Source: Photobacterium iliopiscarium (lineage in GTDB: Bacteria; Pseudomonadota; Gammaproteobacteria; Enterobacterales; Vibrionaceae). From it: DNA of 64,000 bases. A program made the translations under genes and the position numbers. Positions within the stretch are counted from its first letter, which is position 1, and each line of letters starts with the position of its first letter. Location: contig NZ_PYOO01000007.1 of the NCBI RefSeq assembly GCF_003026395.1, positions 62,001 through 126,000 on the forward strand, read 5' to 3'. Shown here piece by piece: positions 50,145 through 60,578 of this stretch. Under the pieces are notes generated by a model. That model had not been told where the DNA came from and made no database searches. It worked only from the letters and a program-made list of their open reading frames with translations.

Positions 50145-50813
50145 ATGAACGAACGTATGGTCAATCGTGACAATGGTTACGAAGGCGTGCTGTCAACCAA
50201 TAAGGTTTTACGTAACACTTATTTCTTACTATCGCTAACGTTGTTGTTCTCTGCTGCTGTAGCTGGCGTAGCAATGGTTATGAATGTTCCACCTGTCCAT
50301 TGGATCATTCTTCTTGTCGGTTTCTATGGCCTAATTTTCTTAACAGAACGTAACCGTGATAGCAGCCTTGGTATCATGTTTGTATTCGCATTAACTGGCT
50401 TTATGGGTTATACCCTTGGTCCGATTTTAAATATGTATGTGGGTGCAGGCATGGGGCATGTCGTTATGACTGCGCTTGGTGGTACCGCACTGACATTCTT
50501 TGCTTGTTCTGCTTACGCATTAACAACTAAACGCGATTTATCCTTCCTTAACGGTATGTTAATGGCTGGTTTTATTGCAATTATCGTTGCCGTTGTTGCT
50601 AACATCTTCTTAAAGATGCCAATGCTATCACTTGCAATTAGCGGTATGTTTGTATTGTTCTCATCAGCGGCTATCTTATTGACTACACAGTCAATCATCC
50701 GTGGTGGTGAAACAAACTACATTTCAGCAACGGTTACCTTGTATGTATCTATCTACAACCTATTCTTAAGCTTGCTTCAGATTCTAGGTGTAGTGAACAG
50801 CAGCGATAATTAA
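50145..50813 (+). CDS. yccA: BAX inhibitor-1 family membrane protein YccA
   Basis: A 222-residue protein with seven hydrophobic segments, from the Bax inhibitor-1 (BI-1) family. The ATG at 50145 follows AAGGGGA; the frame extends upstream to 50073 without a start signal. VLRNTYFLLSLTLLFSA, FMGYTLGPILNMY and the C-terminal TLYVSIYNLFLSLLQILG match YccA. In E. coli, YccA is a substrate and modulator of the FtsH protease. The order yccA, tusE, yccX, rlmI is the same gene neighbourhood as in E. coli. Confidence 0.95.
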   Translation: MNERMVNRDNGYEGVLSTNKVLRNTYFLLSLTLLFSAAVAGVAMVMNVPPVHWIILLVGFYGLIFLTERNRDSSLGIMFVFALTGFMGYTLGPILNMYVGAGMGHVVMTALGGTALTFFACSAYALTTKRDLSFLNGMLMAGFIAIIVAVVANIFLKMPMLSLAISGMFVLFSSAAILLTTQSIIRGGETNYISATVTLYVSIYNLFLSLLQILGVVNSSDN

Positions 50814-50869
50814 TCAAAACGATTAATTAACTCACGGATAATACGTTTATAGTGAGTCATAACAACCTA

Positions 50870-50896
50870 AAAAAGTCTGCATAATGCAGGCTTTTT
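50870..50896 (+). terminator. Terminator of yccA
   Basis: AAAAAGTCTGCA / TGCAGGCTTTTT stem (one G-T pair) with a 3-nt loop, followed by TTTTTT. Confidence 0.88.
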
Positions 50897-50962
50897 GTTT
50901 TTTACTTGCAGGTAGACAAACGAATCACTATTCTTGCTGCGTTAGAAATAGAGAGGTCTACT

Positions 50963-51292
50963 ATGCTTGAATTTAATGGTGTACAAATCGATACCGATGC
51001 CCAAGGTTATCTAAAGAACGTGGACGATTGGTCAGAAGATCTTGTCACACAACTTGCAGCAGAAGAAGATATTGAATTATCAGAAGCCCATTGGGAAGTG
51101 ATTCGCTTTGTTCGTGAGTTTTACCTTGAATTTAATACCTCACCCGCTGTTCGTATGCTCGTAAAAGCCATGTCTAAACAATATGGTGAAGAAAAAGGTA
51201 GCTCACGTTACCTCTATCGCTTATTTCCTAAAGGGCCGGCAAAGCAAGCAACTAAGCTCGCTGGATTACCCAAGCCGGTTAAGTGTATCTAA
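50963..51292 (+). CDS. tusE: tRNA 2-thiouridine synthesis sulfur carrier TusE (DsrC family)
   Basis: A 109-residue protein, the same length as E. coli TusE. The ATG at 50963 is preceded by GAGAGG. The family features are [14 protein letters not shown], the helical [16 protein letters not shown], the [18 protein letters not shown] end and the penultimate C108 that carries the persulfide. It passes sulfur from TusBCD to MnmA for tRNA wobble thiolation. Confidence 0.96.
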   Translation: MLEFNGVQIDTDAQGYLKNVDDWSEDLVTQLAAEEDIELSEAHWEVIRFVREFYLEFNTSPAVRMLVKAMSKQYGEEKGSSRYLYRLFPKGPAKQATKLAGLPKPVKCI

Positions 51293-51305
51293 ATAATAAT
51301 ATAGC

Positions 51306-51347
51306 AAACCAAACATAACTGGCGATGTTTACCTGTATGTTTGGTTT
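51306..51347. terminator. Hairpin between tusE and yccX
   Basis: AAACCAAACATA / TATGTTTGGTTT, perfect 12-bp arms with an 18-nt loop between convergent genes. TTTGG repeats follow. Confidence 0.75.
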
Positions 51348-51379
51348 GGTTTGGTTTAGTTATTATAATAACCTTCCCC

Positions 51380-51655
51380 CTAATTCATCTTAAATCCATC
51401 TACATGTCGCCATGCTAAGGTTTCTGTTGTCAGCCACTCCACCGTTGCGGTTTTAGGCCCATGCTGTAACCATTCAATGAGCTTATCAATATTCTCTGGC
51501 TCCCCACACGCTAAAACTTCAACACTCCCATCAGCCAAATTTCTAGCATACCCCGTCAAATCAAGCACCAACCCTTGATGAGCAGTATGAAAACGAAAAC
51601 CCACCCCTTGTACATGCCCGATTATTCGCGTCTTCACACAACATCGCGTCATCAT
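51380..51655 (-). CDS. yccX: Acylphosphatase (YccX)
   Basis: A 91-residue acylphosphatase. The catalytic pair is R21 (GHVQGVGFR) and N39 (GYARN), and the DGSVEVLACG stretch follows as in the family. It hydrolyses carboxyl phosphates such as acetyl phosphate. It is convergent with tusE and divergent from rlmI. A second ATG three bases downstream is equally possible. Confidence 0.95.
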   Translation of the reverse strand: MMTRCCVKTRIIGHVQGVGFRFHTAHQGLVLDLTGYARNLADGSVEVLACGEPENIDKLIEWLQHGPKTATVEWLTTETLAWRHVDGFKMN

Positions 51656-51863
51656 TATTCCTCTTTTGTTTATGTTAACCTTGATTCTATTGTAGTGGCA
51701 TTATTGCGAGATTCTGATTGTCATCCTGCAAAAACTATTTATCTATCAAGGTTTATTTAGTCTGCAATATTAGGTTTATATACCAACTGAGACTTTTTTA
51801 TTTGATTTTACTTAGCCAGAGCAACATAATACGCCCCCACTCGAACTCCATACTGGGCATGTC

Positions 51864-53054
51864 ATGACAGCTTCTATTTATTTGGTAAAAGGCCGTGAAA
51901 AATCACTACGCCGTCGCCACCCTTGGATTTTTTCTCGCGGTATTGATCGCGTTGAAGGAAAACCTGAACTTGGCGAAACCGTTGATGTTTACGATAACAA
52001 AGGCGAATGGCTAGCACGTGGTGCTTATTCTCCACAGTCTCAAATTCGCGTTCGCGTATGGACATTCAACAAAAATGAAGCCATTGACGTTAACTTCTTT
52101 GTTAACCGCCTTAATGCCGCACAAAGTCTGCGTGATATTCTAGCTGCTCGCGATGGTCTTACAGGCTACCGCTTAATTGCTGCTGAATCTGATGGCCTTC
52201 CAGGTATTACTATCGATCGTTACCAAGATTACTTAGTGTGCCAACTGTTAAGCGCAGGTGCTGAGGCACAACGAGAAGTACTTCTTGAAGCATTACGACA
52301 GTGCTACCCAAGCTGTAATATTTACGAACGCTCTGACGTATCTGTTCGTAAAAAAGAAGGCCTAAAGCAACGTACAGGCGTTCTACATGGTGAAGAGCCA
52401 CCTAAGTTTGTCACTATCGAAGAAAATGGCGTTAAAATTAACGTTGATATCATTGGTGGTCACAAAACAGGTTTCTACCTTGATCAACGTGATAGCCGCG
52501 AAGCATCGGTTAAATATGTTAACGGTAAGCGTGTTCTAAACTGCTTCTGCTACACTGGTGGCTTCGGTTTATACGCGCTCAAAGGCGGTGCAAGTGAAGT
52601 GATTAACGTTGATGTTTCTCAACCAGCACTTGATACCGCACGACTTAACGTAGAAATGAATGGTTATCCGGTTGAAAATGCACAGTTTGTAAATGCTGAT
52701 GTGTTTAAGTTACTGCGTGAATACCGTGAACGTGGCGAGCTATTTGATGTTGTTATCATGGATCCACCTAAATTTGCTGAGTCTAAATCTCAATTAGTCG
52801 GTGCTTGTCGTGGTTACAAAGACATCAATATGTTAGCGATGCAAATCCTAAAACCAGGTGGCATGCTATTAACATACTCTTGCTCTGGTTTAATGGATAA
52901 TGGCTTATTCCAAAAAATCATTGCTGACGCTGCTCTTGACGCGCATCGCGAAGTACAATTTATCGAGCGTTTCAGCCAAGCCGCCGATCACCCACTAGAC
53001 AGTGCTTATCCTGAAGGTTTCTACCTTAAAGGTTTTGCTTGTTACGTAAAGTAA
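51864..53054 (+). CDS. rlmI: 23S rRNA (cytosine-1962-C5)-methyltransferase RlmI
   Basis: A 396-residue methyltransferase. An N-terminal PUA domain (about residues 1-80, [18 protein letters not shown]) is followed by a Rossmann-type SAM domain: [19 protein letters not shown] (SAM loop), [25 protein letters not shown] (motif IV) and the catalytic-type C340 in TYSCSG. It methylates C1962 of 23S rRNA. It belongs to the conserved rlmI-yccX-tusE-yccA neighbourhood. Confidence 0.95.
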   Translation: MTASIYLVKGREKSLRRRHPWIFSRGIDRVEGKPELGETVDVYDNKGEWLARGAYSPQSQIRVRVWTFNKNEAIDVNFFVNRLNAAQSLRDILAARDGLTGYRLIAAESDGLPGITIDRYQDYLVCQLLSAGAEAQREVLLEALRQCYPSCNIYERSDVSVRKKEGLKQRTGVLHGEEPPKFVTIEENGVKINVDIIGGHKTGFYLDQRDSREASVKYVNGKRVLNCFCYTGGFGLYALKGGASEVINVDVSQPALDTARLNVEMNGYPVENAQFVNADVFKLLREYRERGELFDVVIMDPPKFAESKSQLVGACRGYKDINMLAMQILKPGGMLLTYSCSGLMDNGLFQKIIADAALDAHREVQFIERFSQAADHPLDSAYPEGFYLKGFACYVK

Positions 53055-53080
53055 TACGCGATTTAGCATAGATAGATATC

Positions 53081-53107
53081 AAACCCAGCCGACGCTGGGT
53101 TTTTTTA
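53081..53107 (+). terminator. Terminator of rlmI
   Basis: AAACCCAGC / GCTGGGTTT stem, 4-nt loop, followed by a T-run. Confidence 0.92.
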
Positions 53108-53233
53108 CACAAATAAAACTGTTATTAAATATTAATTTTGATAGTTATTTGTCAATATTGTAATGTTCAGAATACAATAACGGCACTATCCCTAATTCAC
53201 ATTATTCATTCTACGTACTCAAAAGGAATCGAC

Positions 53234-53863
53234 ATGAAACTACGTACAGCCCTTCTCTCTTTCGCTGCGTGTAGCATCAGTTTTTCATCATTTGCAGATG
53301 TTACACTTAACCTACCCCAATCTGCTGAGCTGGTTCTCGTTAATGGCGTTAATGCTGAAGGTAATGCACCTCAAACATTAAATAATGGTAACAACCAAAT
53401 CGCTTTTCGCTATGATAAAAATTACCGTGAAAATGGCGATACTCACTTATTTCGTTCTGAAGTCGTGGTAATGACATTCTCTGGTAATGACGCAACATAT
53501 ACATTACAACTTCCTAATATTTCAAGTGCTTACCAAGCGCAGAAATTCAATAATCAGCCAACAATGTCTTTGCTTTCGGCTGATGGAAGCGACATTCCAT
53601 TTAAACACGATGTATTAATTAAAAATGGCTTTCAAATTAGCCGCGACTTCCCACAAGAAATTGCAAAGTATAATTTAAGCACAGCTCCAGCGGCATTAGC
53701 AGCGGTTGTTACAGCAAGTGAAATACAGCAGATGCAGCCTGTTATTCCAGCGACGAAAGATAATAAAATCGATCAAGCTTACGTCACTAAGATGTTGAAT
53801 TATTGGTATAACAAAGCAGACACTACAACTCAACAAAGTTTCAAAGCAAGTCTGAATAAATAA
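53234..53863 (+). CDS. yccT: DUF2057 (UPF0319) periplasmic protein YccT
   Basis: A 209-residue secreted protein. The ATG at 53234 follows AAAGGA and opens a signal peptide cleaved near SFA-DVT. The DUF2057 layout is visible: ADVTLNLPQSAELVLVNG, NNQIAFRYDKNYRENGD, a central beta-rich part and a C-terminal helix MLNYWYNKADTTTQQSF. E. coli YccT has been linked to inhibition of curli assembly; whether that holds here is unknown. It lies after rlmI, close to its E. coli position. Confidence 0.88.
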   Translation: MKLRTALLSFAACSISFSSFADVTLNLPQSAELVLVNGVNAEGNAPQTLNNGNNQIAFRYDKNYRENGDTHLFRSEVVVMTFSGNDATYTLQLPNISSAYQAQKFNNQPTMSLLSADGSDIPFKHDVLIKNGFQISRDFPQEIAKYNLSTAPAALAAVVTASEIQQMQPVIPATKDNKIDQAYVTKMLNYWYNKADTTTQQSFKASLNK

Positions 53864-54278
53864 TGATCTTTCATTTAATAATTAATCTTGTGTAAATAAA
53901 CCCTGCTTAATTATTTAGCCCTTCCTTCCCTTATCTTTAATATCAACAGTAAAAATAAGGGAAGTAAGCATTACCGCTTATTAATCACAACCACTTTCTC
54001 CTTACTCCCCCATTTATAATATTTTATTTAATCCCTCAAAATAATGACGCCATTACATTATTAGCATTAACGAATGACTCAATACAGTGCGCTTAATTCA
54101 ATAAACAAATAAATATTTACATAGTAATAACATTTTTTCGCGACTTTGTATGAATATACAAACATTGCTTCGTACAAATAACAAAACAGCACTTATAGTT
54201 TTTTTATGCCACGTAAAAAGTAAATAAACATAGATTTATTACTAGTGTCATTTCAATAATCAAACTAAAGGATCACAC
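53864..54278. other. Intergenic region upstream of the chitinase gene
   Basis: About 415 bases with no ORF. A perfect 10-bp inverted repeat (CTTCCCTTAT at 53925, ATAAGGGAAG at 53955) with a 20-nt loop may end the yccT transcript. The right part should contain the chitinase promoter; no operator was recognised. The ribosome site AAAGGA stands before the chitinase start. Confidence 0.5.
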
Positions 54279-57200
54279 ATGAACCGTGGGAAACATGGAA
54301 TAGCAAGAAAAGGAATTTTTACGCTAAGTACCCTTAGCTTATCCTGCTTATTAGCCTTTAATGCACAAGCTGCCATTGATTGTACTAATATATCTGAATG
54401 GGAAAGTAGTAAAGTCTATAACGGAGGAGACAAAGTACAGCAAAATAAAACCGCTTATAAAGCTAATTATTGGACGCAAAATAACAGCCCTGCAACTAAC
54501 AGCGGCCAATACAGTAATTGGTTAACGCTTGATACCTGCATTGATACACTGCCTCCAGTCGATAATATTGCCCCCACCGTTAGCATTACATCCCCAACCG
54601 CAACCACTGAAATTACAACAGGTGATAGTATTACGATTAGTGCTAATGCCGCTGATAGTGATGGCACAATAACCAACGTTAAATTCAGCGTTGATGGTAA
54701 AATCATTGGTACTGACACCCAAGCCCCCTATAGTTTAACTTGGCAAGCTACCGCAGGCGAACATGCATTAACCGCCATTGCTTATGATAATGACGATACC
54801 GTTAGTAATGAAGCCTCTGTCATTATTACCGTAGCAAATAGTGGTCCAGTAAACCAAGCACCTACAATTGACATTACCACTTCAGCCGTCACTGTTGAGT
54901 TAGGTGATGTAGTGACGATCATTGCCAATGCCGCAGACAGCGATGGTCAGGTTGATAAAGTCGATTTCTTTGCTGATGGTACATTAGTTGGCACCGTTGC
55001 TAGCGCCCCTTACAGTTTTGCATATACCACAACCCAAGCTGGTACAACCCGCCTTTATGCGCGTGCGACTGATGATTTAGATAAAACAACAGATTCTGCG
55101 GTTACTGCCATTACAGTTAATGGTGGTGAAACGGCAAAAGACTGTCGTCCAGATGGGCTCTATCAAACAGAAGGTATTAATGTTCCATACTGCACAATTT
55201 ACGATCAAGATGGCCGTGAGAAAATGGGCGCCGATCACCCGCGTCGTGTTATAGGCTACTTTACAAGTTGGCGTGCAGGTGATGATCCGCAAAGTAGCTA
55301 TCTCGTCAATGATATTCCATGGGAGCAATTAACGCACATTAACTACGCTTTTGTGAGTATTGGCGCAGATGGTAAAGTCAATATTGGTGATGTTAATGAT
55401 CCTAAAAACCCAGCGGTAGGTCAGCAATGGCCAGATGTAGAGGTTGATCCAGCCTTAGGTTTCAAAGGCCATTTTGGTGCACTTGCAACAGCTAAAGAAA
55501 AATATGATGTTAAAACATTAATTTCCATTGGTGGTTGGGCTGAAACGGGTGGTCACTTCGATACTGAAGGTAATCGTGTCGCTGATGGTGGTTTCTATAC
55601 TATGACCACCAATGCAGATGGCAGTGTTAACCATGTTGCTATTGAAAAATTTGCAAACTCAGCAGTAGACATGATGAAGAAATACAAGTTTGACGGACTT
55701 GATATTGACTATGAATACCCAACCTCAATGGCAGGTGCTGGTAATCCAGACGATAAAGCCTTTTCTGAATCGCGTCGCCCATATCTGATGCGTTCTTACC
55801 ATGAATTGATGCGTGTATTGCGTGCTAAAGTCGATGCGGCAAGTGCTGCTGATGGCGTCCATTATATGTTAACCATTGCAGCACCATCATCTGCATATTT
55901 ATTACGTGGTATGGAAACGATGGCAATCACCCAATACCTCGATTACGTTAACATTATGTCTTATGACCTTCATGGTGCATGGAACGATCATGTTGGGCAT
56001 AACGCAGCACTCTATGACACAGGTAAAGATTCAGAACTGGCGGCATGGAATGTCTACGGCACAGAAGCTTATGGCGGCATAGGGTATCTCAACACCGATT
56101 GGGCTTATCATTATTTCCGAGGTTCTATGCCTGCGGGTCGTATTAACATTGGTGTGCCTTATTATACTCGTGGCTGGCAAGGTGTAACCGGAGGTGAAAA
56201 TGGTTTATGGGGTAAAGCTGCCTTACCTAACCAATCTGAATGTGCTGCGGGTACTGGCGAAGGAGAGAAAAATAACTGTGGTAATGGTGCAGTCGGTATC
56301 GATAACATGTGGCATGATAAAAACGCATTAGGTCAAGAGATGGGCGCTGGCTCAAACCCAATGTGGCATGCGATGAACTTAGCCAATGGTATCTATGGTT
56401 CATATACTGCGGCGTATGGTCTTGATCCGATTAATGACCCACAAGATAAGTTTGTGGGAAGCTACCAACGTCACTTTGATAACATCGCAGTTTCACCTTG
56501 GTTATGGAATGCGGATAAAAAAGTCTTCTTATCAACTGAAGATAAAGAATCTATCAATATTAAAGCCGACTACATTATAGATAAAGAAATTGGTGGCATC
56601 ATGTTCTGGGAATTAGCAGGTGATTATAACTGCTATCAATTTGATGCTAATGGTAATCGCGCCGGTATCGATGTATCAGAACAGTCCTGTCAAACAGGTA
56701 ACGGTGAATACCACATGGGTAACACCATGACCAAAGCCATTTACGATAAATTTAAATCAGCAGCACCTTACGGTAATACTATTGCTGTCACGGCAATTCC
56801 AACAGAAGCCGTTGATATTAGTATAGCCATTTCTGGTTTTAAAGTTGGTGACCAGAATTACCCCATTAATCCAAAAATCACATTCACTAACAATACTGGC
56901 GTTGATATTCCAGGAGGCACTGAATTCCAATTCGATATACCTGTATCTGCACCTGACAATGCAAAAGATCAATCCGGTGGTGGCTTAACAGTCATTTCAT
57001 CAGGCCATAGCCGTAGTGATAATATCGGTGGTTTAGAGGGTGTTATGCACCGCGTCGCTTTCTCTCTACCTGCATGGAAAGCACTTCCGGCTGGTGGCGA
57101 GTATGAACTAGACATGGTGTACTACCTACCAATTACAGGTCCGGCTAACTATGCTGTCACTATCAATGGTAAAGAATATGCCTTTAAATTTGAACAACCC

Positions 57201-57440
57201 AATCTGCCTCTTGGTGACTTGAGTACAGGGGGTGATAGCGGCGGTGGTGAAGGCAGTGACTGTTCATCTGATGGCGTCAATACCTACCCTAATTGGCCGC
57301 AAACTGACTGGCAAGGAAATCCTAGCCATGCTGGATCGGGTGATCAAATCATTTATAATGACGTAATCTACAAAGCTAACTGGTACACCTCATCAATACC
57401 TGGAAGTGATGGCAGTTGGAGTAAAGTTTGTAATATTTAA
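54279..57440 (+). CDS. Secreted multidomain chitinase (GH18)
   Basis: A 1053-residue secreted chitinase. The signal peptide ends at AQA31-A32. A CBM5/12 chitin-binding domain follows (about 35-87, with [15 protein letters not shown] and [10 protein letters not shown]), then two bacterial Ig-like domains (about 95-185 and 195-278). The GH18 catalytic barrel (about 310-745) carries the active site D472-x-x-D475-x-D477-x-E479 (DGLDIDYE). A ChiC-type beta domain lies near 850-970, then a glycine-rich linker and a second CBM5/12 at the C-terminus (NGxxWPxxDWQGxPxHAG-like pattern). It degrades chitin outside the cell, as typical of Vibrionaceae, releasing chitooligosaccharides that in vibrios also induce competence. 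Confidence 0.93.
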   Translation: MNRGKHGIARKGIFTLSTLSLSCLLAFNAQAAIDCTNISEWESSKVYNGGDKVQQNKTAYKANYWTQNNSPATNSGQYSNWLTLDTCIDTLPPVDNIAPTVSITSPTATTEITTGDSITISANAADSDGTITNVKFSVDGKIIGTDTQAPYSLTWQATAGEHALTAIAYDNDDTVSNEASVIITVANSGPVNQAPTIDITTSAVTVELGDVVTIIANAADSDGQVDKVDFFADGTLVGTVASAPYSFAYTTTQAGTTRLYARATDDLDKTTDSAVTAITVNGGETAKDCRPDGLYQTEGINVPYCTIYDQDGREKMGADHPRRVIGYFTSWRAGDDPQSSYLVNDIPWEQLTHINYAFVSIGADGKVNIGDVNDPKNPAVGQQWPDVEVDPALGFKGHFGALATAKEKYDVKTLISIGGWAETGGHFDTEGNRVADGGFYTMTTNADGSVNHVAIEKFANSAVDMMKKYKFDGLDIDYEYPTSMAGAGNPDDKAFSESRRPYLMRSYHELMRVLRAKVDAASAADGVHYMLTIAAPSSAYLLRGMETMAITQYLDYVNIMSYDLHGAWNDHVGHNAALYDTGKDSELAAWNVYGTEAYGGIGYLNTDWAYHYFRGSMPAGRINIGVPYYTRGWQGVTGGENGLWGKAALPNQSECAAGTGEGEKNNCGNGAVGIDNMWHDKNALGQEMGAGSNPMWHAMNLANGIYGSYTAAYGLDPINDPQDKFVGSYQRHFDNIAVSPWLWNADKKVFLSTEDKESINIKADYIIDKEIGGIMFWELAGDYNCYQFDANGNRAGIDVSEQSCQTGNGEYHMGNTMTKAIYDKFKSAAPYGNTIAVTAIPTEAVDISIAISGFKVGDQNYPINPKITFTNNTGVDIPGGTEFQFDIPVSAPDNAKDQSGGGLTVISSGHSRSDNIGGLEGVMHRVAFSLPAWKALPAGGEYELDMVYYLPITGPANYAVTINGKEYAFKFEQPNLPLGDLSTGGDSGGGEGSDCSSDGVNTYPNWPQTDWQGNPSHAGSGDQIIYNDVIYKANWYTSSIPGSDGSWSKVCNI

Positions 57441-57941
57441 TCTATAAAACAGTATCGGTATTATTAATAGTGCCGATACTGCCCTTTATATTAAGCAATA
57501 TAAATAGCCATTATTTATTTTTCTTCATCTTAGATTCATGTTTATTTGTTTTCATTTCATTTTTGATTAAAATAATGCCGTTTAATACGCCACGACTATT
57601 ATTATTTATAATATATTTTAAATATTTAAAAAGAAAAAGAAAAAGAAAAAATATTAAATTAAATCAAATACTTATAGGAATTACTCGCTGTATAAACAAG
57701 CTTTTTTTAGCTTCAGATTAATCTAACTTGCTTTACTTAATTAAATGATGTTCATATTAATAAGCTATTGTTATACATAATTAAATTAATCCTTCATTTA
57801 GCAACTATCATATTTTAAAACACTAAAATTCCGGTTACGACTCCATTTAAATCTTCTTTTTTAATTCTTATTTATGATAAAGTACACCCTCGCTTAATTG
57901 CTAACCAACTTTGCAACTTGTTTAAGAATAGAACGAACTAA
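57441..57941. other. Intergenic region downstream of the chitinase gene
   Basis: About 500 bases. It begins with the chitinase terminator and continues as very A/T-rich DNA with a short AGAAAA repeat near 57631-57651. A hydrophobic 83-codon frame at 57470-57721 overlaps the terminator and lacks a ribosome site, so I do not call it. The promoter of the next gene is probably near 57880. Confidence 0.5.
57450..57481 (+). terminator. Terminator of the chitinase gene
   Basis: CAGTATCGG / CCGATACTG perfect 9-bp stem with a partly paired loop, ten bases after the stop. Confidence 0.75.
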
Positions 57942-58580
57942 ATGAAAAAATTTATTTACCTATTTCTATTAATGGTGTGTCTTTTACCATTAAATGCATC
58001 TGCGCATGTTATCCATACTGAACGTAAGAATGTAAACATTGTCGCTGATTATGTCTATCAAAAAGCTGATTTAAAAGGCAAAATTGGTTATAACGTATTC
58101 AAAAAAGCATTTATTGCTTACAATAAAACCCGTGGAAAGAAGAAATCTTTATTAACCATTATTGATTACAGTATGCCTTCTACAGAAAAAAGGTTTTATG
58201 TTATTGATTTAAAATCGAATAAATTGCTTTACCGTACTTATGTATCACATGGTGAAAACAGTGGCCGTTTAATAGCTGATGATTTCTCTAATCGTGTTAA
58301 TTCACATAAAACATCGCTAGGAACCTTTCTAACAGAAGGAACCTACCATGGCGGAAATGGTTATTCCTTAAAACTGAATGGCTTAACCCGTGGCGAAAAT
58401 GATAACGCATTAAAACGCTTTATTGTTATTCACGGTGCTAAGTATGTGTCTGAGTCATTCATAAAACGTAATGGTTATCTTGGTCGTAGTTGGGGCTGCC
58501 CGGCTATACCAACATATTTAACCAAGAAAATTATTGATACCATTAAAGGTGGTAGTGTGATTTTTGCATACGCTAAATAA
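57942..58580 (+). CDS. L,D-transpeptidase-like (YkuD-type) exported protein
   Basis: A 212-residue protein with a cleavable signal (about 22 residues, ASA-HV). The catalytic region resembles murein L,D-transpeptidase catalytic domain proteins: IIDYSMPSTEKRFYVIDLKSNKLLYRTYVSHGEN, the histidine H164 (IVIHGAKYV) and the nucleophile C186 in GRSWGCPAIP, the H-x(21)-C pair of the YkuD-type active site. It probably links or trims peptidoglycan peptides in the periplasm. No partner gene is adjacent. It ends in a terminator. Confidence 0.85.
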   Translation: MKKFIYLFLLMVCLLPLNASAHVIHTERKNVNIVADYVYQKADLKGKIGYNVFKKAFIAYNKTRGKKKSLLTIIDYSMPSTEKRFYVIDLKSNKLLYRTYVSHGENSGRLIADDFSNRVNSHKTSLGTFLTEGTYHGGNGYSLKLNGLTRGENDNALKRFIVIHGAKYVSESFIKRNGYLGRSWGCPAIPTYLTKKIIDTIKGGSVIFAYAK

Positions 58581-58600
58581 TTTAATACCTCGATTTTAAC

Positions 58601-58637
58601 AAAAAGCTTTTAGTTGCAAGACTAGAGGCTTTTTTTA
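58601..58637 (+). terminator. Terminator after the L,D-transpeptidase-like gene
   Basis: AAAAAGCTTTTAGT / ACTAGAGGCTTTTT pair with G-T wobbles around a 6-nt loop and run into seven T residues. Confidence 0.8.
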
Positions 58638-58724
58638 TATCTAAGATTTCACCACATTTAATTTTGGCATTTAATCGTATGCTTATTAATACGACTCTAT
58701 AAATATTGCGCCAAAGGAACCAAT

Positions 58725-59294
58725 ATGAACAAAGCATTAGTTATCATTGACTTCATTAATGACATCGTTGATAAGAATGGAAAAATCCCCAGCTGTGCTG
58801 CACAAGTCAGTGCCAATCATGTCATACATAACGCTAATGTTGCCATTCAATGGGCAAGAAAAAATAACCTGCCTTGTATTTTTGTTAAAGTTGGCTTTCA
58901 ACCTAGTTACCTTGAATTACCCCATCAATCTCCGATGTTTGGTAAAGCCCAACAATACCGTGCATTAGAATTAGGTCAATGGGGCACTGAATTTCACCCT
59001 GATCTTCAGATAACTCAGCACGATATGGTGATTACAAAATCACGCGTCAATCCTTTTTATAACACAGCACTTGATAGCGTCTTACGCGCTAATGCAATTA
59101 CTGATATTTATTTTTGTGGTGTAAGTACTTGTTGGGCGATTCAATCTGCAGTCAGAGATGCCCATGATCGTGATTATTGTGCCCATATCATTAGTGATGC
59201 ATGTACATCGGCGACAGAACAAGAGCATCAACGTTCTTTAGCGATGTTGTCAAGAATTGCCACGTTACATCAAGCTAAAACACTTGATATGTAA
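58725..59294 (+). CDS. Isochorismatase-fold cysteine hydrolase
   Basis: A 189-residue hydrolase. The catalytic triad of the family is visible: D9 (ALVIIDF), K105 (VITKSRVNPF) and nucleophile C136 (CGVSTCWAIQ). Such enzymes act on amides or isochorismate-like substrates; the particular substrate is unknown. Its 3' end overlaps the 3' end of the convergent alanine dehydrogenase gene by 25 bases, so no terminator hairpin lies between them. The ribosome site AAAGGA precedes the ATG. Confidence 0.88.
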   Translation: MNKALVIIDFINDIVDKNGKIPSCAAQVSANHVIHNANVAIQWARKNNLPCIFVKVGFQPSYLELPHQSPMFGKAQQYRALELGQWGTEFHPDLQITQHDMVITKSRVNPFYNTALDSVLRANAITDIYFCGVSTCWAIQSAVRDAHDRDYCAHIISDACTSATEQEHQRSLAMLSRIATLHQAKTLDM

Positions 59295-60379
59295 GGATAA
59301 CCTAGTGCTTGAGCTACACTATAGTTAGTTACTTGCCCTTGATAAATATTTAAGCCATTGAGTAAATGTTTATTGGTCGTTAGTGCTGTTTTATAACCCA
59401 AATCAGCCAATTGTAGAATATAAGGCAAAGTTGCATTATTAAGTGCAAAAGTTGATGTTCTTGCCACGGCACCGGGCATATTAGCGACACAATAATGCAC
59501 AACATTATCAACAATATATGTTGGATTATCATGGGTGGTTGGGTGTGATGTTTCAATACAACCACCTTGATCAATAGCAACATCAACAATCGCCGCCCCC
59601 GATTTCATACGTTGAATCATCTCTTTTGTGACTAATTTAGGGGCTTTTGCACCAGCAACTAGCACACAACCAATCACGAGATCCGCAGCTAGCACATACT
59701 TTTCAATCGCATCATTAGTAGAATAAATACAGGTTACAGCGCCAGAAAAAAGACGATCTAACTGCCGTAATACTTCTAAATCTCGATCAATAATAACCAC
59801 ATTTGCCCGTAAACCAACAGCCATCTGTGCCGCATTCATGCCAACAACACCGCCACCAATAATTACAACATTAGCAGGAGCAACACCCGCAACACCGGCT
59901 AATAAAATACCTCGACCACCCCGTGATTTTTCAAGCGCAAAAGCCCCCGCTTGTAATGACATTCTGCCTGCCACTTCTGACATTGGCGCTAATAATGGCA
60001 GTTGTCCATTATCATCAGTTACCGTTTCATAAGCGATACAAACAGCCCCACTATTTATTAAATCTTCAGTCTGTTCTCTATCAGGAGCCAAATGAAGATA
60101 AGCAAATAATAGTTGTCCTTTACGTAATAACATTCGTTCTGATGACTGTGGTTCTTTCACTTTAACGATCATATCGGCTTGTTCAAACACCGCTTGTGCT
60201 GAATTTACAATTTGTGCACCTACCGCTATATAATCCTCGTCACTGCATCCAATACCCACACCAGCAAGCGTTTCAACATAAACAGTATGTCCATGTAATA
60301 CCGCTTCTTTTACCGAGGCTGGCACCATACCAACACGATATTCATGAACTTTAATTTCTTTAGGAATTCCAATTTTCAT
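59270..60379 (-). CDS. ald: Alanine dehydrogenase
   Basis: A 369-residue NAD-dependent L-alanine dehydrogenase. The ATG at 60379 follows AGGAAAT; the frame extends to 60409 without a start signal. Substrate- and catalysis-related residues are in place: R15 (EYRVG), K75 (VKVKEP) and H96 (YLHLAPD). The NAD site GVAPANVVIIGGGVVGMNAAQMA and MPGAVARTSTFALNNATLPY are typical. It interconverts alanine with pyruvate plus ammonia, fitting the window's strong amino-acid uptake theme. Confidence 0.95.
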   Translation of the reverse strand: MKIGIPKEIKVHEYRVGMVPASVKEAVLHGHTVYVETLAGVGIGCSDEDYIAVGAQIVNSAQAVFEQADMIVKVKEPQSSERMLLRKGQLLFAYLHLAPDREQTEDLINSGAVCIAYETVTDDNGQLPLLAPMSEVAGRMSLQAGAFALEKSRGGRGILLAGVAGVAPANVVIIGGGVVGMNAAQMAVGLRANVVIIDRDLEVLRQLDRLFSGAVTCIYSTNDAIEKYVLAADLVIGCVLVAGAKAPKLVTKEMIQRMKSGAAIVDVAIDQGGCIETSHPTTHDNPTYIVDNVVHYCVANMPGAVARTSTFALNNATLPYILQLADLGYKTALTTNKHLLNGLNIYQGQVTNYSVAQALGYPYISSVLA

Positions 60380-60529
60380 TATTATTTCCTGCCTATATGC
60401 ACTAGTCATATATAGACAATAGTCAACAATAATAGATATTTCTCACTGTTTTTTAATCCCATATAAATGATTATCACTAGTTATTGATAGAAATATAAAA
60501 TAATAATTCACAAAAAACAGGCATAAAAA

Positions 60530-60551
60530 AACCGCGATAAAAATCACGGTT
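60530..60551 (-). terminator. Terminator after the small unknown gene
   Basis: AACCGCGAT / ATCACGGTT stem with one mismatch and a 4-nt loop. On the minus strand it runs into seven T residues. Confidence 0.8.
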
Positions 60552-60578
60552 CTTGAAATCACTCACTACAGATATGGA

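Noticed and set aside
57470..57721. 83-codon hydrophobic plus-strand ORF after the chitinase gene
   Set aside because: It overlaps the chitinase terminator, has no ribosome site, and its composition just reflects A/T-rich DNA and the AGAAAA repeat.
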